Assembly: GCA_025359785.1 (NCBI GenBank)
Contig: JANYET010000002.1
Span: forward strand, 1 to 40,597
DNA: 40,597 bases
Source: Alphaproteobacteria bacterium
GTDB lineage: Bacteria; Pseudomonadota; Alphaproteobacteria; Caulobacterales; Caulobacteraceae
Direction of reading: 5' to 3'
Below the pieces are notes generated by a model. The model was not told the origin of the DNA, ran no database searches, and was given only the letters and a program-made list of their open reading frames with translations. A program made the position numbers and the translations under genes. Positions 15,747-24,080 of the stretch are shown piece by piece. Position 1 is the stretch's first letter, and every line of letters begins with the position of its first letter.

Positions 15747-16295
15747 ATGCCCGCCGCCACCGCTCCGACCGAACTCAAGGCGCCGATGGCAGACCACGTG
15801 ACAGAAACGGTCGACGTGATCGCCGCCTTCCACAAGGCTCACGCCGACGGCGCATCGCCGCTGCAAAAGGCAATGGACGCCATGACCGACCGGCTCGGCC
15901 GCCCGATTCTGGTGGCCGGCGTGATCCTCGCGATCGCGGCCTGGATCAGCGGCACTCTGGCCCTCGGTGAGGATGTGGACCAACCGTTGTTCACCTGGCT
16001 GGAACTGGCGGCCACTGTCTTCGCGCTGCTCGTCGCCCTTCTCATCCTGGTAACGCAGCGCCGGCAGGATCAGCTTTCCGAACGTCGCGCGCAATTGACC
16101 CTCGAACTGGCGATCGTCGCCGACCGCAAGACCGCCAAGCTCATCGCCCTGATGGAAGAGTTTCGGCGCGACCATCCAGACCTCGCGGACCGGGACGACG
16201 CGGAGTCGCGGGAGATGGCAAAGCCCACCGACGCCGAAACCGTGCTGGCCGCGATCGACGAGCGGTCAGCTAAGAGCGGCGAGGCGAAAGCCTAG
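15747..16295 (+). CDS. DUF1003 domain membrane protein
   Basis: The 182-residue protein has two membrane helices, ILVAGVILAIAAWISGTLAL and WLELAATVFALLVALLILVT. They are followed by the DUF1003 signature QRRQDQLSERRAQLTLELAI and AEKT-like helical segments. This copy has an unusual N-terminal 45 residues before the first helix and an acidic C-terminal tail. It is the third gene of the iron permease-like/porin unit, only 11 bases after the porin stop. DUF1003 proteins are of unknown function and often belong to general stress regulons. The gap to 16460 contains only a 38-codon hydrophobic frame (16341-16457) without a ribosome site, which I do not annotate. Confidence 0.9.
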   Translation: MPAATAPTELKAPMADHVTETVDVIAAFHKAHADGASPLQKAMDAMTDRLGRPILVAGVILAIAAWISGTLALGEDVDQPLFTWLELAATVFALLVALLILVTQRRQDQLSERRAQLTLELAIVADRKTAKLIALMEEFRRDHPDLADRDDAESREMAKPTDAETVLAAIDERSAKSGEAKA

Positions 16296-16460
16296 GCGGC
16301 GCGGCGGCAGGTCATGCTCGGCGCCTCGGTGGATCAATAGGTGACGCCCGCGGCCTGGGCGGTCTCCTGGCCTTCGGCGATCGTCTTTCTGTGGCTTTGG
16401 CCCTCTGCAGTCGCCTACGTCGTCCCCGCCGACCGCGCGAGTGATGTGTCGGCGTGAGCG

Positions 16461-17345
16461 TCAGCCGAGGGGTGCCTGCGTTGGGACGAGCGCGCGGAAA
16501 GCCACGGGTAGGAAGCGGATCTCGGCCTTGCGGCCGATCCGGACCTTTTCGCCGTCGAGGATGGTTGGCAGAGCGCCATGGCCGGTTACCGTGACGTTGC
16601 GCGTCGTGACCCGGATCACCGAGGGGTCGTTACGCCAACCGTCATAGGCGGCGTGGAACGCCAGGCCGAACAGGGCCGTCGCTGTCTTCAGGTCCAGGGC
16701 GACCGCCTCCAGGGCGCGCTCGTGGCCCGTCAGCGCATCCGAGACGAGAGGACAGATCACCGCCACCGCATCGCCTGACCCGGAGGTCTCGCCAAAGTCG
16801 AAGTCCACGGCGTCGGAGAGGCTGCGCCGGGTCGCGGTCACCGCCTTCTGGGCCGCGTCGAGGAGATGGCCTTCGCGCACGGCCTCCCGGGCGTCCGCCC
16901 AGAGAGACGGCGCCCCGAGGATAGCTGCGCAATAGAAGCGGTGGCCCGCCAGCTCCCCGCCGCTCACTGTTTGCAGCCGTGGCGCAGCAAGGGTCGCCGT
17001 CAGGGCTTCTCGCCAGTCGCTCGTTCCATACAGCGCCTTCGGAAGCATGTTCATGGTGCCCCCGGGCAACGGGATCAGCAGCGGCCCGGTCTCGCCGCAG
17101 CGGGTCGCGGCGGTTCCGATTGTGCCGTCGCCTCCGAGCACAATCAACACCTTGGCTTTGGCGACTGCGGCGTCCAGGGCGTCGGAGAGTCTGTCCGGAG
17201 TCACGGCGACCACATCGACATCCGCTAAGCCCTCGGCCGCAAACAAGGCCTCGGCTTGGCCGGCGGAGCTGGCGTCGCAACTGCCGCTGCCCGTGTTGAG
17301 GATCGCAACGATCGGCCCTCGCAGGAGGTCCGCAGACGATGTCAT
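16461..17345 (-). CDS. Diacylglycerol kinase catalytic-domain lipid kinase-like protein
   Basis: This is a 294-residue member of the DAGK/YegS/LCB5 lipid kinase family. The nucleotide-binding signs are present: the N-terminal ILNTGSGS strand-loop, VLIVLGGDGTIGTAA (the GGDGT motif) and LLIPLPGGTMNMLPKAL (PGGT.N). The C-terminal domain ends with VTVTGHGALPTILDGEKVRI. Such enzymes phosphorylate lipids such as diacylglycerol at the inner membrane face; the substrate here is unknown. ATG 17345 gives a compact N-terminus; an upstream ATG at 17363 adds six residues. A candidate stress promoter lies 63 bases upstream. Confidence 0.9.
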   Translation of the reverse strand: MTSSADLLRGPIVAILNTGSGSCDASSAGQAEALFAAEGLADVDVVAVTPDRLSDALDAAVAKAKVLIVLGGDGTIGTAATRCGETGPLLIPLPGGTMNMLPKALYGTSDWREALTATLAAPRLQTVSGGELAGHRFYCAAILGAPSLWADAREAVREGHLLDAAQKAVTATRRSLSDAVDFDFGETSGSGDAVAVICPLVSDALTGHERALEAVALDLKTATALFGLAFHAAYDGWRNDPSVIRVTTRNVTVTGHGALPTILDGEKVRIGRKAEIRFLPVAFRALVPTQAPLG

Positions 17346-17407
17346 GGCAAGGCCTCGAGACAAGGGGCGAGAGAGATGCGCCGCAGGCGCAGCGTTCGGC
17401 CTAAGGT

Positions 17408-17432
17408 AGCGCTTGGAGCCAGCTCCGGTTCC
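17408..17432 (-). promoter_or_regulatory. EcfG/SigT-like promoter candidate for the lipid kinase gene
   Basis: On the minus strand GGAAC (17432-17428) is followed, after exactly 16 bases, by CGCT (17411-17408). The alphaproteobacterial general-stress sigma factor recognises GGAAC-N16/17-CGTT, so the -35 is perfect and the -10 has one mismatch. It lies 63 bases before the start. Confidence 0.4.
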
Positions 17433-17525
17433 GCTGCACCTGCTCCTTCGTCATTCCACTAGCGTCTCGCCGGAACCATTGGCCGCGGCACCGGATTCTC
17501 CTCGCAACTCACCAGGAGATCGATC

Positions 17526-17705
17526 ATGTCTAAACGCGAAGAGATCGCCCCCAAGGGGGACAAGCGCTACATCCGCCGCGACGACAAAGGCCAGATCAAA
17601 AGCTCTGTCGAGGAAGGCGCGTCGCTGTCTGCCGACGCCCGCCAGAAGGCCAAGCATGATGCCGGTCCTGGCCAGGGCGACCGCGGCGACCATCACGCCA
17701 AATAG
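17526..17705 (+). CDS. Small hydrophilic conserved hypothetical protein
   Basis: This 59-residue, highly charged protein reads MSKREEIAPKGDKRYIRRDD, followed by KGQIKSSVEEGASLSADARQ and a GQGDRGDHHAK end. Short proteins with the same layout (MSKRE..... GDKRY.RRD..G.F......GRSLS.DRR..AK...GQGDRGD) are common in proteobacteria, but their role is unknown. AGGAGATCGATC gives a strong ribosome site. It is followed 14 bases later by the DUF1810 gene, so the two probably share a transcript. Confidence 0.78.
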   Translation: MSKREEIAPKGDKRYIRRDDKGQIKSSVEEGASLSADARQKAKHDAGPGQGDRGDHHAK

Positions 17706-17719
17706 CGGGGTCCGGCGCG

Positions 17720-18157
17720 ATGAGGGGTGATCCGTTCGATCTCGCTCGCTTCGTGAGCGCCCAGGCGGGTGTGTTCGAGACGGCTGTCGGAGAGCTCAGG
17801 GCGGGACGCAAGCGAACCCACTGGATGTGGTTCGTTTTCCCGCAGCTGAGGGGCCTTGGCCGATCGTCGACCGCCCAGCTCTACGGGATCACCGCGCTGG
17901 ACGAGGCCACTGCCTATGTCCAGCACCCCGTGCTTGGATCCAGACTGGAGATCGCCGCATCTGCGGTGCTGACCACTCCTGCCTTGTCGCTGAACCCGCT
18001 GTTCGGGTCGCCCGACGACATGAAATTCTGCTCGTCCATGACTCTGTTCGCCATTGCCCAGCCGGACGGCCCTTACCAGGCAGCCCTTGATCGCTGGTGC
18101 GGCGGCGAGCCAGATCATCAGACGGTCGAGTTGCTCAGCCAGGCCGGAGGCCGATAG
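17720..18157 (+). CDS. DUF1810 family protein
   Basis: The 145-residue protein shows the DUF1810 pattern almost throughout: DPFDLARFVSAQ, then RKRTHWMWFVFPQLRGLGRS, AQLYGI, EATAYVQHPVLGSRL and a late LFGSPDDMKFCSSMTLF segment. The family (sometimes called calpastatin-like, without functional support) is small, cytoplasmic and of unknown function. The stop overlaps the GTG of the next gene by one base. Start at ATG 17720. Confidence 0.92.
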   Translation: MRGDPFDLARFVSAQAGVFETAVGELRAGRKRTHWMWFVFPQLRGLGRSSTAQLYGITALDEATAYVQHPVLGSRLEIAASAVLTTPALSLNPLFGSPDDMKFCSSMTLFAIAQPDGPYQAALDRWCGGEPDHQTVELLSQAGGR

Positions 18158-18693
18158 TGGCTGGCCGCAAGCTCAAAGTCTTCCAGGCTCAGTTCGGCTT
18201 CTACGACACGGTCGTGGCGGCGCCGAGCCAAGCCGCCGCCCTTCGTGCTTGGGGCGTCAATCAGAACCTCTTTGCGAGCGGCGAAGCCACGGTCACCACG
18301 GACGAGGCGGCCGTCGCCGCGGCAACTGCCCATCCCGAAACGCCCTTGCGCCGGGCGGTCGGATCGAAGGACCCTTTCGCGCTGGAGCCGACCAGCCTCC
18401 CTGACGTCCCGGACGCTCCGAAAAAGGCCCCCGACAAAGCCCTTGCCAAACTCAAGCCTGTTAAGCCCGCAAAGCCGCCTGCGGATCGATCCAAGCTCGA
18501 CGCCGCGGAAAAGGCGCTCGGTGCCTTGGATGAGGATCGAAAGCGGGAGGAAGCCGACTTCCGGCGAGCGGCCGAGGTTCTAGAGACCCGGCGCATGGTC
18601 GCTCAGAGCGCCTACGTCGAGGCGCGCAAAGCCGCGACCACCAAGGTCGTGGACGCCCGCACCGCCTATCGGAAAGCCGGCGGCGCCGACTGA
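18157..18693 (+). CDS. Hypothetical Ala/Lys-rich protein with coiled-coil C-terminus
   Basis: The GTG at 18157 shares a base with the upstream TAG. The 178-residue product begins VAGRKLKVFQAQFGFYDTVV, continues APSQAAALRAWGVNQNLF and then has a Pro/Lys/Ala linker (KKAPDKALAKLKPVKPAKPP). A charged helical region follows, predicted as coiled coil (KALGALDEDRKREEADFRRA and onwards). The N-terminal 70 residues are the conserved part of related Caulobacterales proteins. Such genes are sometimes labelled TolA-like because of the helix, but no TolA domain is visible. Function is unknown. It runs convergently into ku, whose stop is two bases away. Confidence 0.8.
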   Translation: MAGRKLKVFQAQFGFYDTVVAAPSQAAALRAWGVNQNLFASGEATVTTDEAAVAAATAHPETPLRRAVGSKDPFALEPTSLPDVPDAPKKAPDKALAKLKPVKPAKPPADRSKLDAAEKALGALDEDRKREEADFRRAAEVLETRRMVAQSAYVEARKAATTKVVDARTAYRKAGGAD

Positions 18694-18694
18694 G

Positions 18695-19546
18695 CTAGCC
18701 GGCCTTGCGCGTCTTGGCCTTAGACGGCGCCTTGGCCGCCTTCTCCTTCACGGCGGGTTTCACGGCGGCCTTGTCCTTGGCGCCCAGGCTCGCCCGCAGC
18801 GCCGACATCAAGTCGACCACGTTGGTGTCGTCCGGTTCGGCGACCTTCGCAGGCTTGTGGCCCTTCTTCTTGTCCTCGATCAGCGCCTTCAGGGCTTCCT
18901 CATAGCGATCGACAAACTGGCTCGGGTCAAACGGGCCTTCCTGCTGCTCGATGATCTTCTCGGCGATGGCGATCATGGCCGGGTCGGCGGCCTTGTCGCT
19001 GATCCCGCCGAAGATCTCGTCGGGTTTGCGAACCTCGGCGTCGGTTCGAATGGTGTAGGCGAGGATGCCCTTGTCACGGGGCTCGAGCGCCAGGATGCGC
19101 TCGCGGGTGCCGATGACCACCCGGCCAAGCGCGATCTGGCCTGATTTCTCCATCGCGGTGCGAATGACCCCGAACGCCTCCTGCGCCAGCTTGCCGTCGG
19201 GCGCCAGGAAGTAGGGGTTGTCCCAATACAGCCGGTCGATCTCGTCGCCGGGGACGAAGCGCTCGATCTCGATGGTCTTGGTGCTCTCCAGCTTGACCGA
19301 GTTGATTTCGTCGTTGGTCAGCAGGATGTATTCGCCCTTGGAGACCTCGTAGCCCTTGACCAGTTCCGAGCGCTCGATCGGCCCGGTGTCCGGGTCGGTC
19401 GTGATCATCTTGATCCGGTTGTTGGTCTTCGGATTGATCAGGTTGAAATGGACATCGCCAGCCGAATTGGTCGCCGTGTAGAGCGCGACCGGGCAGGTCA
19501 CGAGCGACAGCTTCAGGTGTCCTTGCCAGGTTGGGCGGTAGGCCAT
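18695..19546 (-). CDS. ku: Ku protein, non-homologous end joining
   Basis: This 283-residue bacterial Ku homodimer subunit binds DNA ends at double-strand breaks and recruits LigD. The N-terminus RPTWQGHLKLSLVTCPVALY and the following HFNLINPKTNNRIKM are typical. So are RSELVKGYEVSKGEYILLT, TIEIERFVPGDEIDRLYWDN with YFLAPDG, and GIRTR-like ALGRVVIGTRERILALEPRD. After residue 215 come the minimal LigD-interacting helix region (YEEALKALIEDKKKG) and a Lys/Ala-rich tail that may bind DNA. Length is standard. It is transcribed away from ligD, with a DUF5961-like gene between. A stress-type promoter candidate lies at 19590-19614. Confidence 0.97.
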   Translation of the reverse strand: MAYRPTWQGHLKLSLVTCPVALYTATNSAGDVHFNLINPKTNNRIKMITTDPDTGPIERSELVKGYEVSKGEYILLTNDEINSVKLESTKTIEIERFVPGDEIDRLYWDNPYFLAPDGKLAQEAFGVIRTAMEKSGQIALGRVVIGTRERILALEPRDKGILAYTIRTDAEVRKPDEIFGGISDKAADPAMIAIAEKIIEQQEGPFDPSQFVDRYEEALKALIEDKKKGHKPAKVAEPDDTNVVDLMSALRASLGAKDKAAVKPAVKEKAAKAPSKAKTRKAG

Positions 19547-19589
19547 GTTGAGTCCTCAAAGCTGCGCCTTTCAGCGCGTTCAGCGACTC

Positions 19590-19614
19590 AACGAGTCTCG
19601 GAGTGATTCGTTCG
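19590..19614 (-). promoter_or_regulatory. EcfG/SigT-like promoter candidate for ku
   Basis: On the minus strand CGAAC (19614-19610) is followed after exactly 16 bases by CGTT (19593-19590), 44 bases before the ku start. It differs from the consensus GGAAC-N16-CGTT at a single position. Control of ku by the general stress response has been seen in other alphaproteobacteria; here it is inferred from the match. Confidence 0.5.
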
Positions 19615-19617
19615 CGC

Positions 19618-19860
19618 CTACCCGCAGGGCGCGGTTTCGCCGGACTCCAGGTCGACCCGGAAGCAATGTTCGTGGCCGGTGCCGACCTCGCGGACGATGA
19701 CGCTGATCTCTTGATCCTCGGTCATCGGCGGATGGAAATCCTCCAGGTAGGCCACGGCGGCCGCTTCGAACGACGCCTCCTCCAAGATCCGCGCGTAGTG
19801 GCCGTCCACGTGGCGGGCGTGAACGCTGAACTGGCGGGTTTCGCCGGCAACTTGGGTCAT
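19618..19860 (-). CDS. DUF5961-like small protein
   Basis: The 80-residue protein reads [20 protein letters not shown], then [20 protein letters not shown], a VSVIV-type strand ([20 protein letters not shown]) and [16 protein letters not shown] and [10 protein letters not shown] are characteristic of a small alphaproteobacterial family I recall as DUF5961; function is unknown. It lies between ku and ligD, on the ku strand. That position suggests a link with the repair block. ATG 19860 was preferred over the in-frame ATG 19884. Confidence 0.72.
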   Translation of the reverse strand: MTQVAGETRQFSVHARHVDGHYARILEEASFEAAAVAYLEDFHPPMTEDQEISVIVREVGTGHEHCFRVDLESGETAPCG

Positions 19861-19984
19861 GGTCCTGCTCTCCTGCTCACTCAACGCGCCCGGCTGCGAA
19901 AGGATTCATCAGAGCTTAAAGCGACGCTCGGATCGTGTGGCCGAGGTGATCGTTGATGATCTTGACCTGAGTCGGAGCAAATCG

Positions 19985-22612
19985 ATGGCCGCCACCAAGC
20001 TCGCCAGATACCAGGAGATGCGCGATTTCTCCCAGACGGGCGAGCCGTCGGGGAAGGACGCCAAGGTCGTCCCGTCCAAGGCGCTGCGCTTCGTCATCCA
20101 GAAGCATGCGGCCAGCCACCTGCACTTCGATCTGCGGCTCGAATACGAGGGGACCTTTCGATCCTGGGCGGTGCCCAAGGCGCCGTCGCTCGATCCGAAG
20201 GACCGGCGGATGGCGATGGAGGTCGAGGACCACCCGCTCGACTATGGCGATTTCGAAGGCACGATCCCCAAGGGCCAATACGGCGGCGGCACGGTGATGC
20301 TTTGGGACCGCGGCTACTGGGCGCCGGAGAAGGGCTTCGAGAACATCGGCCAGGCGCTGGCCAAGGGTGAGCTGAAGTTCGTCATGGAAGGCGAGCGGAT
20401 GCACGGCTCCTGGGTGATCGTGCGCTTGAAAGGCGACAAGCCCGGCAAGCCCAAGAACGCCTGGCTGCTGATCAAGCACCGCGATGAGGGGGCGGTTGAA
20501 GGCAACACGACCGGCCCGACGGACGATGATAAGTCGATCGCGTCTGGCCGGACCATGACCGAGATCACCAATGGCAAGGGCAGGGCGGCCAAGCCGTTCA
20601 TGACCGCCAAGGGGACCGACGCCGGTGCGGTCTGGCAGAGCAATCGCGACGACAGCGCCGCGCCAGGCCTGCACGAGCCCGCGAAGGGTAAGGCGTCGGC
20701 GGCCAAGCCTAAGACCGTGTCCAACCTACCGACATTCGTCGAACCACAGCTCGCCAAGTTGCTGGAGAAGCCGCCCGCCGGCACGGGCTGGGCCCACGAG
20801 ATCAAGTTCGACGGCTACCGCATGCAGCTGCGGACGGTCGGCGGCAAGGCGACGTTGCTCAGCCGCAAGGGCCTGGACTGGTCGTCGAAGTTCAAGGAGA
20901 TCGTCGCGGCCGGCGCTGCCCTGGGCGATGGGATCATCGACGGCGAGGTGGTGGCCTTGAACCATACCGGCGCCCCGGACTTCGCGGCGCTGCAGGCCGC
21001 CATTTCCGAAGCCAAGACCAAGGACCTGGTGTTCTTCGTCTTCGACCAGTTGTTCGACGGCAAGCAGGACTTGAGGTCGCTGCCGCTCGCCGACCGCAAG
21101 GCTCACCTGCAGGCCTATGTCGATGAGGCTCCCGCGAACATCCGCTACGTCGACCACTTCATCACCGCCGGCGACGCGGTGCTGCTGTCGGCCTGCAGGA
21201 TGGATCTGGAGGGCATCGTCTCCAAGCGGCTCGATGCGCCCTACCAGTCTGGCCGCAGCGAAAGCTGGGGCAAGTCCAAGTGCCGTCAGGGCCACGAGGT
21301 GGTCATTGGCGGCTGGACCACGACGGGGGAGAATTTCCGGTCGCTGATCGCTGGCGTCAACCGCGACGGCGAGTTGGTCCACGTCGGCCGCATCGGCACC
21401 GGGTTCGGGCGCGACACGGTCGCCCGGATCATGCCGCGCCTGAAGGCGCTGGAGACCGACGAGAGTCCCTTCAAAGGCAAGGGCGCGCCGAAGAAGGCGG
21501 CCGGCGTCCACTGGGTCAAGCCCGAGCTGGTCGCCGAAATCCAGTACGCCGGTTTCACCGGCGATGGCTCTATCCGTCAGGCGTCGTTCAAGGGGCTGCG
21601 CGAGGACAAGCCCGCCCAGGATGTCGAAGCGGAAACCCCGGCGCCCGCCGCGACGACCGAGCTGAGCGAGCCTTCGGCTACCACCATCAAGACCAAGACC
21701 GTGATGGCGCGCGGGTCCGTGCCGGTGATGGGCATCACCATCAGCCATGCGGACAAGGCGCTCTGGCCTGACGCCGGGGACGGGCAGCCGGTGACCAAGC
21801 TGGAACTCGCGCAATTCTACGAGGCGGTCGGCGAGTGGATGCTGCCCCATGTGAAGGGCAGGCCGTGCTCGATGATCCGCATGCCGGACGGCATCAACGG
21901 CGCGCAGAACTTCTTCCAGCGTCACAGCGCCAAGGGCCAGTCGTCGCTGATCACCGAGGTCGAGGTTTGGGGTGATCGGAAGCCCTACATCCAGTTCGAT
22001 CGGGTCGAAGCCTTGGTGGCCGCGGCCCAGACGGGCGCGCTCGAGCTCCACCCGTGGAACAGCGAGCCGTTCCTCCCGGACCAACCCGGCCGGCTGGTGT
22101 TCGACCTGGACCCGGCGCCGGACGTGGCGTTCGACGTGGTGATCGAGAGCGCCCGCGAAATCCGCGACCGGCTGGAGGAGCTGGGGCTGGTGAGCTTCTG
22201 CAAAACCACGGGCGGCAAGGGCCTGCATGTGGTCACGCCGCTGAAGGCCAAGGGCATCGACTGGTCCATCGCCAAGGCCTTCGCCCGCGACGTTTGCAAG
22301 GTGATGGCCGCCGAGGCGCCGGACCGCTACCTGATCAACATGACCAAGAAGGAGCGCACGGGCCGCATCTTCTTGGACTACCTGCGCAACGACCGGATGG
22401 CGACCGCGGTCGCGCCCTTGTCGCCGCGCGGCCGTCCCGGGGCGCCGGTCTCAATGCCCTTGACCTGGAGCCAGGTGAAGAAGGGCCTCGATCCGGCCAA
22501 GTATACGGTCCGGACCGTGCCGGCGCTGGTGAAGAAACTCACCGCCTGGGAGGATTATTGTGACGGCGAGCGACCGCTGGCCGGCGCCATCAAGCGCCTT
22601 GGCAAGGTTTGA
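19985..22612 (+). CDS. ligD: ATP-dependent DNA ligase LigD (PE-LIG-POL)
   Basis: This 875-residue NHEJ ligase has three enzymatic domains. First is the 3'-phosphoesterase, about residues 35-190, with [20 protein letters not shown] and [12 protein letters not shown]. The ligase domain, about 235-540, has the adenylation motif EIKFDGYR with lysine K274, then [11 protein letters not shown] and [12 protein letters not shown]. The polymerase/primase domain, about 575-870, has FDLDPAPDV (D707, D709) and [16 protein letters not shown]. It fills, trims and seals ends held by Ku. The order PE-LIG-POL is usual for alphaproteobacteria, unlike POL-PE-LIG of mycobacteria. ATG 19985 gives the family start ([15 protein letters not shown]). 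Nudix and xth genes follow within ten bases each, forming one operon. Confidence 0.97.
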   Translation: MAATKLARYQEMRDFSQTGEPSGKDAKVVPSKALRFVIQKHAASHLHFDLRLEYEGTFRSWAVPKAPSLDPKDRRMAMEVEDHPLDYGDFEGTIPKGQYGGGTVMLWDRGYWAPEKGFENIGQALAKGELKFVMEGERMHGSWVIVRLKGDKPGKPKNAWLLIKHRDEGAVEGNTTGPTDDDKSIASGRTMTEITNGKGRAAKPFMTAKGTDAGAVWQSNRDDSAAPGLHEPAKGKASAAKPKTVSNLPTFVEPQLAKLLEKPPAGTGWAHEIKFDGYRMQLRTVGGKATLLSRKGLDWSSKFKEIVAAGAALGDGIIDGEVVALNHTGAPDFAALQAAISEAKTKDLVFFVFDQLFDGKQDLRSLPLADRKAHLQAYVDEAPANIRYVDHFITAGDAVLLSACRMDLEGIVSKRLDAPYQSGRSESWGKSKCRQGHEVVIGGWTTTGENFRSLIAGVNRDGELVHVGRIGTGFGRDTVARIMPRLKALETDESPFKGKGAPKKAAGVHWVKPELVAEIQYAGFTGDGSIRQASFKGLREDKPAQDVEAETPAPAATTELSEPSATTIKTKTVMARGSVPVMGITISHADKALWPDAGDGQPVTKLELAQFYEAVGEWMLPHVKGRPCSMIRMPDGINGAQNFFQRHSAKGQSSLITEVEVWGDRKPYIQFDRVEALVAAAQTGALELHPWNSEPFLPDQPGRLVFDLDPAPDVAFDVVIESAREIRDRLEELGLVSFCKTTGGKGLHVVTPLKAKGIDWSIAKAFARDVCKVMAAEAPDRYLINMTKKERTGRIFLDYLRNDRMATAVAPLSPRGRPGAPVSMPLTWSQVKKGLDPAKYTVRTVPALVKKLTAWEDYCDGERPLAGAIKRLGKV

Positions 22613-22621
22613 CCCTCGACC

Positions 22622-23086
22622 ATGGGCGTGACCAGCGCGGGCATCCTCGTCTATCGCCGGAGCGGCTCGCAAACCGCCTTTCTGCTCGGGCATCCAGGCG
22701 GTCCGTTGTGGGCCCGAAAGGACCTTGGCGCCTGGATGGTCCCCGGGGGTCTGATCGAGGCTAGCGAAGCACCGATGGACGCGGCCTTGCGCGAATTCGA
22801 AGAGGAGACCGGGCTCAAAGCCCCGCCCATCGTCTGCGCGCTCACGCCCTTGCGGCAAGCGGGCGGCAAGACGGTGCTGTGCTGGGCGGCCGAGGGCGAT
22901 CTTGATCTCGCGGCCTTCAGGCCTGGAGGCTTCGAGATGGAATGGCCGCCGCGGTCCGGAATGCGCGCGACCTTTCCGGAGATGGACCGCATCGCCTACT
23001 TCGATAGCGCCGACGCCCTGACGCGGATCCTGCCGTCGCAGGCGCCGCTCATAGACGAGACCCTTCTGCTGCTTGAGCGCGCCTAG
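22622..23086 (+). CDS. NUDIX hydrolase
   Basis: The 154-residue protein carries a complete Nudix box from GGLIEASEAPMDAALREFEE to ETGL (GX5EX7REUXEEXGU). It hydrolyses nucleoside-diphosphate-linked compounds; the substrate is not deducible. The N-terminal SAGILVYRRSG and LDLGAW-like WARKDLGAWMVPGG fit the subgroup often encoded with ATP-dependent ligases. It begins nine bases after the ligD stop, and its stop is two bases before the xth start, so it belongs to the repair operon. It may clean damaged or capped nucleotides at ends (inference). Confidence 0.93.
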   Translation: MGVTSAGILVYRRSGSQTAFLLGHPGGPLWARKDLGAWMVPGGLIEASEAPMDAALREFEEETGLKAPPIVCALTPLRQAGGKTVLCWAAEGDLDLAAFRPGGFEMEWPPRSGMRATFPEMDRIAYFDSADALTRILPSQAPLIDETLLLLERA

Positions 23087-23088
23087 CC

Positions 23089-23943
23089 GTGCGGATCGCT
23101 ACCTTCAACATCAACAACGTCAACAAGCGGCTCCCGAACCTGCTGGCCTGGCTCGCCGCGGCGAAGCCGGACGTCGTCTGCCTGCAGGAGCTGAAGGCCG
23201 AGGACCGCGCCTTTCCCCTCGCGGAAATCGAGGCGGCCGGATACGGCGCGGTCTGGCGGGGCCAGCGCACCTGGAACGGGGTGGCGATCCTGGCCCGGGG
23301 CGCGACGCCGGTGATCACCCGCCGCGCCCTGCCGGGTGACCCGGCCGACGACCAGGCCCGCTATATCGAGGCCGCCGTGAACGGCGTGCTGATCGCCTCG
23401 ATCTACCTGCCCAACGGCAATCCCCAGCCGGGGCCGAAGTTCGACTACAAGCTGGCCTGGTTTGAGCGGCTGAAGGCCCATGCCGCCGAGCTCTTGGCGG
23501 CCGGCGTGCCTGTCGTGCTCGCCGGCGACTACAACGTCGTGCCCACCGAGGCCGATATCTGGCCAGGCCATCATGAGCAGGCAAATGCCCTGCTTCAGCC
23601 TGAGACCCGCGCCGCCTATCAAAGTCTACTTGACCAGGGCTGGACCGACGCCTTGCGGACCCTTCAACCGGAGGGGCCCTTATGGACCTTCTGGGGCTAC
23701 CTCCGTCATCGCTGGCCGAACGACAAAGGCATGCGCCTCGATCATTTCCTCCTTAGCCCTGTGGTGGCGCCGAAGCTGACGAGGTTCAATGTCGGCACGG
23801 TCGCTCGGAGCCAGGACGGAGCCAGCGATCATGCACCGGTCTGGATCGACATCCGACACTCCGTTGCGCCCCGCTCTGCTGCAGCCCCACGCCCAAGCTC
23901 CGCGGCTCGCGCCAGGCGGCGGGGGACGGGCCGCCGGCCATGA
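23089..23943 (+). CDS. xth: Exodeoxyribonuclease III / AP endonuclease
   Basis: This 284-residue enzyme belongs to the exonuclease III class of the EEP superfamily. Visible motifs are RIATFNINNVNKRL, VVCLQELKAEDRAFP (catalytic E), the WNGVAILARG strand, GDYNVVPTEADIW (catalytic D and N), the WTFWGYLRHRWPNDKGMRLD loop and the final SDHAPVWIDI (D-H pair). It cuts at abasic sites and removes 3' blocks. The GTG at 23089 is the only sensible start and is two bases from the Nudix stop. The last 30 residues after the SDHAPVW motif are Ala/Arg-rich and poorly conserved. Third gene of the ligD operon. Confidence 0.94.
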   Translation: MRIATFNINNVNKRLPNLLAWLAAAKPDVVCLQELKAEDRAFPLAEIEAAGYGAVWRGQRTWNGVAILARGATPVITRRALPGDPADDQARYIEAAVNGVLIASIYLPNGNPQPGPKFDYKLAWFERLKAHAAELLAAGVPVVLAGDYNVVPTEADIWPGHHEQANALLQPETRAAYQSLLDQGWTDALRTLQPEGPLWTFWGYLRHRWPNDKGMRLDHFLLSPVVAPKLTRFNVGTVARSQDGASDHAPVWIDIRHSVAPRSAAAPRPSSAARARRRGTGRRP

Positions 23944-24080
23944 ACGCCTTTGCCGAGATTTTTACCCGAGCCTTTGAGGCGCGACCTCGTCTAGGTGGAA
24001 TAAAGCTCTGGTTAAGCTGGTAAAAATCGAATTTTCGGCGAACCCTCCCCCTAAAGCGGCGTTGAGGTCTGACCTTCTTC

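Noticed and set aside
16341..16457. 38-codon hydrophobic frame after the DUF1003 gene.
   Set aside because: No ribosome site and no recognisable similarity; a Trp/Val-rich frame of this length can arise by chance.
20726..22228. 500-codon minus-strand open frame.
   Set aside because: Antisense to the ligase and polymerase domains of ligD; no recognisable motif.
24030..24044. AAAAT-CGA-ATTTT palindrome and a TTAA half-site upstream of the LOV kinase, considered as a CtrA box.
   Set aside because: The full TTAA-N7-TTAA motif is not present; only one half matches.
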